Assembly (NCBI GenBank): GCA_913030805.1
Contig: CAJWDL010000001.1
Location: 62,001-126,000 of the forward strand
From: an uncultured Candidatus Pelagibacter sp.
GTDB taxonomy: Bacteria > Pseudomonadota > Alphaproteobacteria > Pelagibacterales > Pelagibacteraceae
Length of the DNA stretch: 64,000 bases
Direction: 5' to 3'
Of this stretch, positions 38,807 through 46,337 are shown one piece after another; positions within the stretch are counted from its first letter, which is position 1, and every line of letters starts with the position of its first letter. The position numbers and the translations under genes were made by a program. Under the pieces are notes generated by a model. That model was not told the DNA's origin. It made no database searches and saw nothing but the letters and a program-made list of their open reading frames with translations.

Positions 38807-39652
38807 TTAAATTTCTAACTTAAAATTTACAGCTGGAACGCTATGAGTAATTTGTCCTACGGATATTCTTTTTACTCCAGTTGAGGCAATTTTTCTTACA
38901 TTTTTTAGTGTGATACCGCCCGAAGCTTCCGTTTCATAAAGTTTATAGGACAGTTTGATTCCTTTTCTAAGATTATTGAGATTCATATTATCAAATAATA
39001 TCCTGTCAAATTTTAAGCTCATGACTTTTTTAAGCTGGTTAAGGTTGTCCACCTCTACAGTAATTTTTTTTCCCTTTCTATTTCTAATAGCTTTTTTGAC
39101 TAATTTACGGATATCTCCTTCTATGGCGATATGATTGTCTTTTATTAAAATTTCATCACTAAGGTTAAATCTATGATTAAGTCCTCCCCCCAATCTAACC
39201 CCATATTTTTGTATTAATCTTAAATTTGGCAAAGTTTTTCTGGTACAACAAATTTTACAAGATTTTCCCTTCACTTTACTGACGAATTTGTTCGTTGTTG
39301 TTGCTACTCCCGAAATTAAACTTAAAAAATTAAGAGCTACTCTTTCGCTTTTTAGGATTCCCTTAGCATTTCCAGTTATTATAGCTACGACTTTTCCTTT
39401 ATTTATTTTTCTACCGTCTTTTGTTTTTGTCTTAAAATTAATTTTTTTATCTGAATATTTGAAGGCTTCTTTTGCAAAATTTAAACCTCCCATTATACCT
39501 GCTTGATTTGAAATTATTTTTGCTTTAATTTTTTTTTTATTTTTAATAAGTTGACTGGTAACATCACCATTTGGACGTAAATCTTCCAATATGGCATTTT
39601 TTACTAGATTTTTAATGTATTTTTGATTTAAAGAATTTTTTTTTTTTATCAC
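38807..39652 (-). CDS. nadC: Nicotinate-nucleotide pyrophosphorylase (quinolinate phosphoribosyltransferase)
   Basis: 281 residues. EDLRPNGDVTSQLI near 19, ERVALNFLSLISGVATTTNKFV near 102, CTRKTLPNLRLIQKYGVRLGGGLNHRFNLSDEILIKDNHI (about 134-173) and EASGGITLKNVRKIASTGV near 243 are the family markers. It joins quinolinate to PRPP, giving NaMN in de novo NAD synthesis. It follows nadA by 3 bases. L-aspartate oxidase (nadB), often between these two, is missing here. Confidence 0.96.
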   Translation of the reverse strand: MIKKKNSLNQKYIKNLVKNAILEDLRPNGDVTSQLIKNKKKIKAKIISNQAGIMGGLNFAKEAFKYSDKKINFKTKTKDGRKINKGKVVAIITGNAKGILKSERVALNFLSLISGVATTTNKFVSKVKGKSCKICCTRKTLPNLRLIQKYGVRLGGGLNHRFNLSDEILIKDNHIAIEGDIRKLVKKAIRNRKGKKITVEVDNLNQLKKVMSLKFDRILFDNMNLNNLRKGIKLSYKLYETEASGGITLKNVRKIASTGVKRISVGQITHSVPAVNFKLEI

Positions 39653-39655
39653 GTT

Positions 39656-40651
39656 TTAATGACTACGACCTATGCCAGCCATACGTTCAACGGCTTTTCT
39701 TGCTTTTCTGGATATTATTTCCGGTATAAGAATTTCATTAGTTTCAGTTTCAAGACAATCTAAAATTTTAGGTAAGGTGATTGTTTTCATGTACGGACAT
39801 AAATTACACGGTCTAACGAACTGAACATTTGGATTTTCAATCTGAACATTGTCGCTCATTGAGCATTCGGTAACCAACATAACTTTTTCTGGCTGTTTTT
39901 TATTAACATATTTAGCCATGCCCGTTGTTGAACCGGTAAAATCAGAAACCGCAATAACTCCTGGAGAACATTCGGGATGTGAAAGAATCTTAATTCCAGG
40001 GTTTTGTTTTTTGACGTAATTAATTTCTTGTGCACTAAATCTTTCATGCACAATGCAAGTACCAACCCAAGATATAATTTGGACTTTTGTTTTTGTTGAA
40101 ATGTATTTTGCCATATATTGATCCGGCAAAAAAATAACTTTGCTTGCGCCCAATGACTCGACTACCTGGACAGCATTGGCAGATGTGCAGCAAATATCTG
40201 ATTCAGCTTTTACCTCAGCAGAGGTATTTACATAGCTTACAACAGGTACACCGGGGTATTTTTCTTTAAGTAGTCTTACATCTTTTCCTGTAATTGATGA
40301 GGCCAATGAACATCCCGCACCCATATCCGGTAATAATACTTTTTTTATTGGATTCATTAATTTTGCAGTTTCCGCCATAAAGTGAACTCCGCACAATACA
40401 ATTATGTCAGCTTCCGTTTTTGATGCTTCGATTGCCAAGGCCAGTGAATCAGCGGCTACATCAGAAACTCCATGAAAAATTTCAGGCGTTTGATAGTTAT
40501 GTGTCAACACCACAGCATTTTTTTCCTTTTTTAGCATATTAATTTTGTGAATAAGCGGAGCATGAAATGACCACTCAATTTCAGGAATAACTTTAGAAAC
40601 CTTTTGATAAATTGGATCTGTTGCTTTTTTTATTTCAGCGTTTAATTGCAT
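39656..40651 (-). CDS. nadA: Quinolinate synthase
   Basis: 331 residues. NAVVLTHNYQTPEIF is near 45, VLCGVHFMAETAKLMNP near 84, LPDMGAGCSLASSI near 106, HPECSPGVIAVSDFTGSTTGM near 225 and the Cys-containing FVRPCNLCPYMK near 278. Three Cys ligands (about 113, 227 and near 280) hold the [4Fe-4S] cluster. It makes quinolinate from iminoaspartate and dihydroxyacetone phosphate. Iminoaspartate must come from an enzyme encoded elsewhere. Confidence 0.97.
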   Translation of the reverse strand: MQLNAEIKKATDPIYQKVSKVIPEIEWSFHAPLIHKINMLKKEKNAVVLTHNYQTPEIFHGVSDVAADSLALAIEASKTEADIIVLCGVHFMAETAKLMNPIKKVLLPDMGAGCSLASSITGKDVRLLKEKYPGVPVVSYVNTSAEVKAESDICCTSANAVQVVESLGASKVIFLPDQYMAKYISTKTKVQIISWVGTCIVHERFSAQEINYVKKQNPGIKILSHPECSPGVIAVSDFTGSTTGMAKYVNKKQPEKVMLVTECSMSDNVQIENPNVQFVRPCNLCPYMKTITLPKILDCLETETNEILIPEIISRKARKAVERMAGIGRSH

Positions 40652-40707
40652 ATATAAAATCTATCAACTTGCAGATAAATTGTCATTCATTTATTCTGTC
40701 GCACAAT

Positions 40708-40793
40708 GCGGCCATGCTGAAACTGGTAGACAGACTTGGTTGAGGGCCAAGTGGGAATTTCCTATGAGAGTTCGAGTCTCTCTGGCCGCACCA
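40708..40793 (+). tRNA. tRNA-Leu (anticodon GAG)
   Basis: An 86-base cloverleaf. Acceptor GCGGCCA/TGGCCGC is followed by the D arm with ACTGGTAGACAGA, anticodon stem CTTGG/CCAAG with loop TTGAGGG (anticodon GAG, reading CTC and CTT), a long class II variable arm (TGGGAATTTCCTA), a T arm with loop TTCGAGT and an encoded CCA. The last 13 bases plus three following A recur at 42054-42069, as expected of an integration site. Confidence 0.96.
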
Positions 40794-40796
40794 AAA
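40781..40796 (+). repeat. att-like repeat, left copy (tRNA-Leu 3' end)
   Basis: TCTGGCCGCACCAAAA, comprising the last 13 bases of tRNA-Leu and three following A, is identical to 42054-42069. Bases differ immediately outside both copies. In such AT-rich DNA a chance match of this composition 1.27 kb away is unlikely. Confidence 0.7.
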
Positions 40797-40899
40797 ATCA
40801 TTATTTTTTAATTCACTAATTTTAATTAATTAAATGATAGATATTTGTTGTTTTTCTTGCTTATTCATAAATTAATATAATATATTATTTTGACTTTTA

Positions 40900-40905
40900 T
40901 ATAAT
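40900..40905 (+). promoter_or_regulatory. Possible -10 element of the adenine deaminase gene
   Basis: A TATAAT lies 41 bases before the ATG in the 152-base AT-rich gap after tRNA-Leu. A TTGACT at 40890 is too close to be its -35. No other feature is seen in this gap. Confidence 0.35.
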
Positions 40906-40945
40906 AGCTTACACAAAAATAATAAATAGAAAACTATATTATTTA

Positions 40946-41935
40946 ATGAGCATATTAGAATTTATAAAAAAATCACCCAAGGCAGAATTGCATTTGCATA
41001 TAGAGGGATCTCTTGAACCAGAGCAAATGTTTAAACTAGCTAAAAGAAATAATATTCAAATTCCATTTAAAAATATTGTTGATGTTAAAAAAGCATATAA
41101 CTTTAATAATTTAGAGTCTTTTTTAAAAATATATTACGAAAGTGCAAAAATTTTAATAAATGAACAAGATTTTTTTGATTTAACATGGGCTTATGCATTA
41201 AAATGCAAAGAAGAAAATATAGTTCATACTGAAATTTTTTTTGATCCTCAAGCGCACACAGATAGAGGAATTGATTTTGATTTTGTAATAAATGGAATTT
41301 ATAAAGCTTTACAAAAAGCGAAAAAGGATTTTGGTTTGAGTTCTAAAATTATAATGTGTTTTCTCAGGCATTTAGATGAATCTTCAGGATTCAAAATTTT
41401 AGAAAAGGCTCTTAAGCACAAAGATAAAATTTGTGGAGTTGGATTAGACTCATCTGAATTAGGTCATCCTCCAAGTAAATTTAAAAAATTATTTAAAAAA
41501 GCAATTAAAAATAACTTTATAACTGTTGCTCACGCAGGCGAAGAGGGACCGCCTGAATATATATGGGAAGCATTAAATCTTCTTAATGTAAAAAGAATTG
41601 ACCACGGTGTTCAATGCTTAAAAGATGAAAAATTAGTTGAAGAATTATCTAAAAATCAAATTCCTTTAACAGTTTGTCCTCTTTCAAACATAAAATTAAG
41701 AGTTTTTGATAAATTGAAAGATCATAATTTAAAAAAAATGTTAGATAAAAAATTAATGACAATGGTTAATTCAGACGATCCTGCATACTTTGGTGGCTAT
41801 TTAAATAAAAATTTAATTGAAACACAGACAGCATTGAATCTCTCCCAAGAAGAGATAAAAACACTTCTTATTAATTCTTTTAAATCATCATTTCTAGACG
41901 AGAAAAAAAAGGAAGAGTGGATTTCTAAAATTTAA
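40946..41935 (+). CDS. Adenine deaminase (adenosine deaminase family)
   Basis: 329 residues of the ADA superfamily. The metal motif AELHLHIEGSLEPEQMFKLAKRN lies at 14-36, with the substrate region GVGLDSSELGHPPSKF near 170, HAGEEGPPEYIWEAL near 198, RIDHGVQCLKDEKL near 218 and the final Asp motif NSDDPAYFGGY near 274. SSELGHPPSKF and DPAYFGGY are typical of the subgroup characterised as adenine rather than adenosine deaminases. It would turn adenine into hypoxanthine for purine salvage. It lies between the two copies of a tRNA-Leu 3' end repeat, with a ygfZ scrap at its tail. Confidence 0.88.
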   Translation: MSILEFIKKSPKAELHLHIEGSLEPEQMFKLAKRNNIQIPFKNIVDVKKAYNFNNLESFLKIYYESAKILINEQDFFDLTWAYALKCKEENIVHTEIFFDPQAHTDRGIDFDFVINGIYKALQKAKKDFGLSSKIIMCFLRHLDESSGFKILEKALKHKDKICGVGLDSSELGHPPSKFKKLFKKAIKNNFITVAHAGEEGPPEYIWEALNLLNVKRIDHGVQCLKDEKLVEELSKNQIPLTVCPLSNIKLRVFDKLKDHNLKKMLDKKLMTMVNSDDPAYFGGYLNKNLIETQTALNLSQEEIKTLLINSFKSSFLDEKKKEEWISKI

Positions 41936-42054
41936 ATCCATTCAGGTTTATGTATTTTAATTTTTGATTTGCCACAATCAAGTGCCGTTTTTACAAAATC
42001 TATTAAGTCCGGATCAACAACTTTAATCAATGCAAAAGGGTAAGATTTATCTAT
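41932..42054 (-). pseudogene. C-terminal fragment of a ygfZ-like gene
   Basis: On the minus strand, 40 codons ending in a TAA at 41932-41934 read IDKSYPFALIKVVDPDLIDF... and end HKPEWI. They align without gaps to the last 40-odd residues of the intact YgfZ at 43988-44884 (IDQPYPFAIVKLTDPSINKF... APKWL), with 17 of 40 identities. The homology stops at 42054, exactly where a 16-bp copy of the tRNA-Leu 3' end begins. The reading frame continues upstream to a stop near 42111 but without ATG and without ygfZ similarity. It is too diverged to be a recent local duplicate, so it is either an old copy or came from a relative. Confidence 0.75.
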
Positions 42055-42069
42055 CTGGCCGCACCAAAA
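42054..42069 (+). repeat. att-like repeat, right copy
   Basis: Second copy of TCTGGCCGCACCAAAA from the tRNA-Leu 3' end, at the edge of the ygfZ fragment. The two copies enclose the adenine deaminase gene and the ygfZ scrap (about 1.27 kb). No integrase lies between them. Confidence 0.7.
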
Positions 42070-42108
42070 TTCTAGATTTTTTGATATGCATCCTTTATAG
42101 ATCTAAAA

Positions 42109-42582
42109 ATGAAAAAAAATCAGTCTAGATTCAGGAAAAAGTTATATGATAAAAAGGATTTTCCCAAAATCAAGACTATTCCAAAAAAATTAAGCAAATC
42201 TTGGGGAAAGGGAAAGTTTGTATTACCTTCTCCACTAGAGGTCAACACCTTGATGAAAAAAGTACCAAAAGGAAAATTAACAACCATTAATGAAATAAGG
42301 AGAAAACTTGCCAAAAAGCATAAGACAACAACCGCATGCCCTATCGTGACCGGTATCTTCGCATGGATAGCGGCAAATGCAGCCGAGGAAGACATAAAGG
42401 ATGGAAGAAAAAAAGTAACTCCGTATTGGAGAACAATAAAATCTGACGGCAAGATAAACGAGAAATATCCAGGAGGAATATTCTTACAAAAAAGAAAACT
42501 TAGTAATGAAAATCATAAAATTGTATTAAAAGGAAAAAATTATTTTGTGAAAGATTTTGAAAACAAACTGACTAAATTGTAA
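42109..42582 (+). CDS. Alkyltransferase-like (MGMT-fold) DNA-binding protein
   Basis: 157 residues. The region VNTLMKKVPKGKLTTINEIRRKLAKKHKTTTACPIVTGIFAWIAANAAEE (about 45-95) resembles the winged-helix DNA-binding part of O6-alkylguanine transferases, followed by TPYWRTIKSDGKINEKYPGG near 105. The PCHR active-site Cys motif is absent, so it would bind lesions without transferring the alkyl group, as ATL proteins do; this is an inference from fold similarity. A Lys-rich N-terminus precedes it. Its stop overlaps the GFA gene start. Confidence 0.65.
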   Translation: MKKNQSRFRKKLYDKKDFPKIKTIPKKLSKSWGKGKFVLPSPLEVNTLMKKVPKGKLTTINEIRRKLAKKHKTTTACPIVTGIFAWIAANAAEEDIKDGRKKVTPYWRTIKSDGKINEKYPGGIFLQKRKLSNENHKIVLKGKNYFVKDFENKLTKL

Positions 42583-42983
42583 TGAAAAAACTATCTTTAA
42601 AAGCAAGTTGCCTGTGCGGTGGCATACAGTTGAGAACGCATGGATATCACCGCGATGTTCATAATTGTCATTGTATACAGTGTATGAAGACACATGGCCA
42701 CTATGCGGCGTATACAAATGTTCAAGAACAAAATGTTAAATTTTTAAAAAAAAGAACATTAAAGTGGTTTAGATCTTCAAAAAGAGCCAAAAAAGGATTT
42801 TGTAGGAAGTGTGGAGCAAGTTTATTTTTTAAGGTTATAGGCAGCAACATTGTTCACATTGCAGCTGGAATGTTTAATGGACCAACCAAACTAAAAACTA
42901 AAATGAACATATTCGTTAAACGAAAGCTGGATTATTATAAACTCGATAATCGTCTAGCAACGTTTAAACGTTATCCAAAATAG
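42582..42983 (+). CDS. GFA-family zinc-binding protein
   Basis: 133 residues. The Cys pattern of the GFA (glutathione-dependent formaldehyde-activating enzyme-like) fold is clear: SCLCGGIQLRT at 9-19, HNCHCIQCMKTHGH near 26-39 and GFCRKCGASLFF near 68-79. These hold a structural and a second zinc ion. Most members have no proven function, and activity on the glutathione-formaldehyde adduct has been questioned. The ATG shares one base with the preceding stop (TAATG), so the two are cotranslated. A second GFA gene lies at 53782. Confidence 0.82.
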   Translation: MKKLSLKASCLCGGIQLRTHGYHRDVHNCHCIQCMKTHGHYAAYTNVQEQNVKFLKKRTLKWFRSSKRAKKGFCRKCGASLFFKVIGSNIVHIAAGMFNGPTKLKTKMNIFVKRKLDYYKLDNRLATFKRYPK

Positions 42984-43046
42984 AAAAAATATTTCTACAC
43001 GTGTTTTTGGTTATCTAACATATATAAGAATAATTTTTTAAGGAAC

Positions 43047-43076
43047 TTGACACAAGGGCATCCCTTCGTCTTTAAA
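43047..43076 (+). promoter_or_regulatory. Promoter with palindrome in the spacer
   Basis: TTGACA (43047-43052) and TTTAAA (43071-43076) are spaced 18 bases apart. The spacer holds AAGGG-CAT-CCCTT (43054-43066), a perfect 5-bp palindrome in the position of a repressor or activator site. It would drive the unknown gene at 43196. Confidence 0.45.
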
Positions 43077-43115
43077 TCAATTTAAGTCACATCATGACAT
43101 TTACAAATTGATTTA
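43073..43115 (+). repeat. Inverted repeat upstream of unknown gene
   Basis: TAAATCAATTT (43073-43083) and AAATTGATTTA (43105-43115) are perfect 11-bp inverted repeats; the 21-base centre holds a further GTCA/TGAC pair. It overlaps the -10 and start site of the promoter above. It may be an operator or the terminator of the GFA gene; a T-run (43129-43136) follows at some distance. Confidence 0.55.
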
Positions 43116-43195
43116 TGTCAATAAGACTTTTTTTTTCTTAACTATATTATTAGTATATCAACTTTATAATGTATGGAAAATAATTAAACAAATCA

Positions 43196-43696
43196 ATGAC
43201 TAAACACGATGTGGAAATAAGACGTTATCTGGCATGGAGAAGGAAAGTCAGAGGGAAGCCAATCTCTATTAGACTTTATGAAATAATATATGTAGGGCTT
43301 ACGATGCTCTGGTCCAAAATGGAAAAACCTCCCCTAAGAACTGTAATTTATAAATTTATTGAACGCAAAGAATATGAAGAAGATCTTATGAGCGGTCAAT
43401 TATTTCGAAAATTAATTAAAGAAATTAAGGAAAATCCCAGTGAAGATGAAACCGGGTATTATCTTTCAGATTCTAGAGAACTACTAACTCATGAAGATAT
43501 TAAACAAATCGAAAAAGAAAAAGATTTAGTTATAAAAGAATTATCCACAAACAATTTAATCGAACGATATGAAAAGGTTTTTAAATTATGTAAACTTTAT
43601 CAATCTTGGGCGTTAAAAAAAAAATCACAACAAGCCGAAGATATTACCAGACAAGAATCCTTTGAAATCTATCCCTATTTACCTTTAAATTTATAA
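43196..43696 (+). CDS. Hypothetical protein, accessory
   Basis: 166 residues with no family that I recognise. The N-terminus is basic (KHDVEIRRYLAWRRKVRGK, 3-21), followed by a short hydrophobic helix (IIYVGLTMLWSKM, about 30-42) and a long charged, probably helical remainder with EIKEN, DIKQIEKEKDL and ERYEKVF. No signal peptide and no Cys cluster. It has a 212-base leader with a promoter-like site and inverted repeats, and lies in the stretch between the ygfZ fragment and intact ygfZ. Coding is supported by ORF length in very AT-rich DNA. Confidence 0.6.
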   Translation: MTKHDVEIRRYLAWRRKVRGKPISIRLYEIIYVGLTMLWSKMEKPPLRTVIYKFIERKEYEEDLMSGQLFRKLIKEIKENPSEDETGYYLSDSRELLTHEDIKQIEKEKDLVIKELSTNNLIERYEKVFKLCKLYQSWALKKKSQQAEDITRQESFEIYPYLPLNL

Positions 43697-43721
43697 TGAC
43701 TTCTAAAGTTTCCTATATTAT

Positions 43722-43961
43722 TTATTTAGCTTTCTTTCCAATGATATAGCTCAACACCAGAAGGGTGACAGGCCAAGTTGCTATAAAAATGCCCCAGTGT
43801 TCTGCGTGAGATTCCATCAGAACCGATCTTAATATCGGATCTTCAATGTTTTTAAAGACCTGCTTTCCGATTTCAACTTCTGGTCCAAAGTGCCACATCA
43901 TCCACGAAAGTGGAATTGAAATAATCCCTAGCCAAAATAAAATTTGTGATAATGGTTTCAT
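43722..43961 (-). CDS. Small two-helix membrane protein, unknown
   Basis: 79 residues. Two membrane helices (about 6-24, ILFWLGIISIPLSWMMWHF, and 56-74, WGIFIATWPVTLLVLSYII) are joined by a polar loop with HAEHWG. It starts 26 bases after the ygfZ stop on the same strand and so is probably cotranscribed. Family and function not recognised. The high Trp and Met content and clean helix pattern argue for a real membrane protein. Confidence 0.65.
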   Translation of the reverse strand: MKPLSQILFWLGIISIPLSWMMWHFGPEVEIGKQVFKNIEDPILRSVLMESHAEHWGIFIATWPVTLLVLSYIIGKKAK

Positions 43962-43987
43962 TTTTTACTCCATTTCTTTGTGCCATA

Positions 43988-44884
43988 CTATAACCGTAGC
44001 CATTTGGGTGCAAATATTTTTATGGTTCCGGATTCACACTGTAAATTTTCATTTAAAAACTTATTGATACTTGGATCTGTGAGTTTTACAATTGCAAAAG
44101 GGTAAGGTTGATCAATAAGAATTCTGCCTACTTCGAAATTTTGAAATTTGATTACTTCATTTTCATTAATCTTACCTTTCATTAATTTAACTGGTAGCAG
44201 TCTTCTTTTTAACTTGCTTCTTAATTTAATCCGGGAAGTATTCTCTTGGCCAATATAACAACCTTTCTTAAAATCTATGGCATTTAATTCTTCGAGATTA
44301 TTTTCAATGCCAAAAATTTTTTCTTTTAACTTACTTAAATTTTTTTCAGGTATGCCAATTTCATAACATTTGTTGTAGTAATTATCTTTATTTGCAATTT
44401 TTAGATTCAATTTTTTAATTGATAGATGTAATTTTTCTAATGAAGAAATTAATCTAGCACCTACAAGTTCATTCCTTGGATCTATAAAAATTGGATTTGT
44501 TCTATATTGCATTGTAAAACCTAAAGAATTTTTGCTATTTTCCAAAGAAACAAACTTGTCTTTTGAAATTACTGCAGCAACATAATCATTGCTTTTATTG
44601 TTACAATTTATTTTTGATCTTAATTTGTAATTGGAAAATATTTCAATTAATTGTTCAACATTTGATTTTTCGCAATCAAGCAGATAACCGTCGTTGTGTT
44701 TAATAATAAAAAAATCTATGAGATATTTGCCTTGGGGTGTCAAAATTGAAGCAAAAGAGGAATTATTATCTGTAACGGCATTGATATTATTAGTAATAAT
44801 ATTCTGCAAAAAATCTTTAGCATCTTCGCCATTTATGAAAACAAAACCTCTATCTTCTAAGATATATATTTCATCTATGTTCAT
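43988..44884 (-). CDS. ygfZ: YgfZ/GcvT-like folate-dependent Fe-S repair protein
   Basis: 298 residues. GFVFINGEDAKDFLQNIITNNI near 14-35, the tetrahydrofolate-fold stretch SSFASILTPQGKYLIDFFI near 42-60 and the signature DFKKGCYIGQEN near 204-215 (K-G-C-Y-x-G-Q-E) identify it. YgfZ uses folate to support assembly or repair of some iron-sulfur enzymes. A 40-residue remnant of a related copy lies 2 kb upstream in the window at 41932-42054. It is divergent from the dihydroorotase gene with only 42 bases between start codons. Confidence 0.92.
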   Translation of the reverse strand: MNIDEIYILEDRGFVFINGEDAKDFLQNIITNNINAVTDNNSSFASILTPQGKYLIDFFIIKHNDGYLLDCEKSNVEQLIEIFSNYKLRSKINCNNKSNDYVAAVISKDKFVSLENSKNSLGFTMQYRTNPIFIDPRNELVGARLISSLEKLHLSIKKLNLKIANKDNYYNKCYEIGIPEKNLSKLKEKIFGIENNLEELNAIDFKKGCYIGQENTSRIKLRSKLKRRLLPVKLMKGKINENEVIKFQNFEVGRILIDQPYPFAIVKLTDPSINKFLNENLQCESGTIKIFAPKWLRL

Positions 44885-44926
44885 ATTTGAAAGTTATTAC
44901 CTTATAATATAGTTAATAATTCTAAA

Positions 44927-46243
44927 ATGTCAGAATCTTTTGATTTAATTGTTAAAAATGGGTTATGCTTTATTGAAGGAAATTTAAAAAAAGTTGATAT
45001 TGGTATAAAGGACTCATTAATTAGAGAAATTAAAGAATTATCAGCATTTAAAACAAGTCAAGTTGTTGATGCAAAAAATTTATTGGTATTACCTGGCGCC
45101 ATAGATACCCAGGTCCATTTTAGAGAACCGGGCGCAACTGATTCAGAAGATTTATATTCTGGAAGTCGTGCTGCAATTATGGGTGGCATAACATCTATAT
45201 TTGAGATGCCAAATACTAATCCATCAACCTCTAGTAAAAAGGAATTTTTAAAAAAAATTAATTTGGCAAACAACAGAATGTTTTGCAATTATGCTTTTTA
45301 TTTTGGTGCAACTCCTAATAATTTCAAAGAATTAAGAGAGTTAGATAATTTAGAAGGATGTTGTGGGGTCAAATTATTTGTTGGTTCATCAACTGGCGAT
45401 TTGTTAGTAAAAAATGAATTAGATATTGAAAAAGTTTTTTCTAGCAGTTCAAAAATAATATCTGTTCATTCTGAGGATGAAGAGATATTAAATTTAAGAA
45501 AACGATTAATAGAAAAAGGAAAAGTATTATCCCACACAATTTGGAGAAATGAAGAATGTGCCATTTCCTCTACAAGGAGAATTATAAGAATAGCAGAACG
45601 ACTGAACAAAAAAGCACATATATTACATGTATCTACAAAAGAAGAAATTGATTTTTTATCAAAGCATAAAGGAAACATTACATTCGAAATTACCCCTCAA
45701 CATTTAAGTTTAACTTCTCCAAGCTGTTATGAAAAATTAGGAACTCTAGCACAAATGAATCCTCCTATTCGAACAAAGGAACACCAAGATAAACTTTGGT
45801 ATGCAATAAAACATAACATAGCAGATATTATTGGATCAGATCATGCTCCGCACTTGAGAAAAAATAAAAAAAAACAATATCCAGAGTCTCCATCCGGAAT
45901 GCCAGGGGTACAAACTTTAGTTCCAATTATGCTAGATCATGTAAATAGAAAAAAATTAACAATTGAGCAATTTGTACGACTCGTAAGTGAAAATCCAGCT
46001 AAAATATTCAACATTAAAAAAAAAGGATTTATAATAAAAGGTTATGAAGCAGATCTAACTATTGTTGATATGAATAAAGTTGTAAAAATTGATAACGACA
46101 AAATAAAGAGCAAATGTAAATGGTCACCTTTTCATGGCGTCGAAGTTAAAGGATTTCCTGTAATTACAATTGTTAATGGCGAAATTAAAATGAAAAACGG
46201 CAAGATAACGGGTAAACCAGAAGGAAAACCGCTAAAATTTTAA
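44927..46243 (+). CDS. pyrC: Dihydroorotase-family amidohydrolase
   Basis: 438 residues of the type I dihydroorotase/hydantoinase group. The start of the barrel reads LVLPGAIDTQVHFREPGATDSEDLYSGSRAA (about 53-83), with VHSEDEE near 183, HILHVSTKEEID near 230, GSDHAPH near 306 and SPSGMPGVQTLVPIML near 320. Canonical enzymes have His-x-His in the first motif; here the first is Gln (QVH), a change I recall in a widespread alphaproteobacterial subgroup. The remaining metal ligands appear intact. Its role in pyrimidine synthesis is likely but not certain, and a second dihydroorotase could exist elsewhere. Confidence 0.85.
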   Translation: MSESFDLIVKNGLCFIEGNLKKVDIGIKDSLIREIKELSAFKTSQVVDAKNLLVLPGAIDTQVHFREPGATDSEDLYSGSRAAIMGGITSIFEMPNTNPSTSSKKEFLKKINLANNRMFCNYAFYFGATPNNFKELRELDNLEGCCGVKLFVGSSTGDLLVKNELDIEKVFSSSSKIISVHSEDEEILNLRKRLIEKGKVLSHTIWRNEECAISSTRRIIRIAERLNKKAHILHVSTKEEIDFLSKHKGNITFEITPQHLSLTSPSCYEKLGTLAQMNPPIRTKEHQDKLWYAIKHNIADIIGSDHAPHLRKNKKKQYPESPSGMPGVQTLVPIMLDHVNRKKLTIEQFVRLVSENPAKIFNIKKKGFIIKGYEADLTIVDMNKVVKIDNDKIKSKCKWSPFHGVEVKGFPVITIVNGEIKMKNGKITGKPEGKPLKF

Positions 46244-46337
46244 AATTTTTTGTTGAATTATCTTTAAGATTTACTTAATTAATTTGCTTTAAAATTAAAC
46301 TTGATAACATAGGAAAATTAACCAACAAAAGGTTTTC

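Noticed and set aside
42055..42105. ygfZ similarity continuing past the tRNA-like repeat (SRILV in a shifted frame)
   Set aside because: Only five residues match and a frame shift is needed, so chance cannot be excluded.
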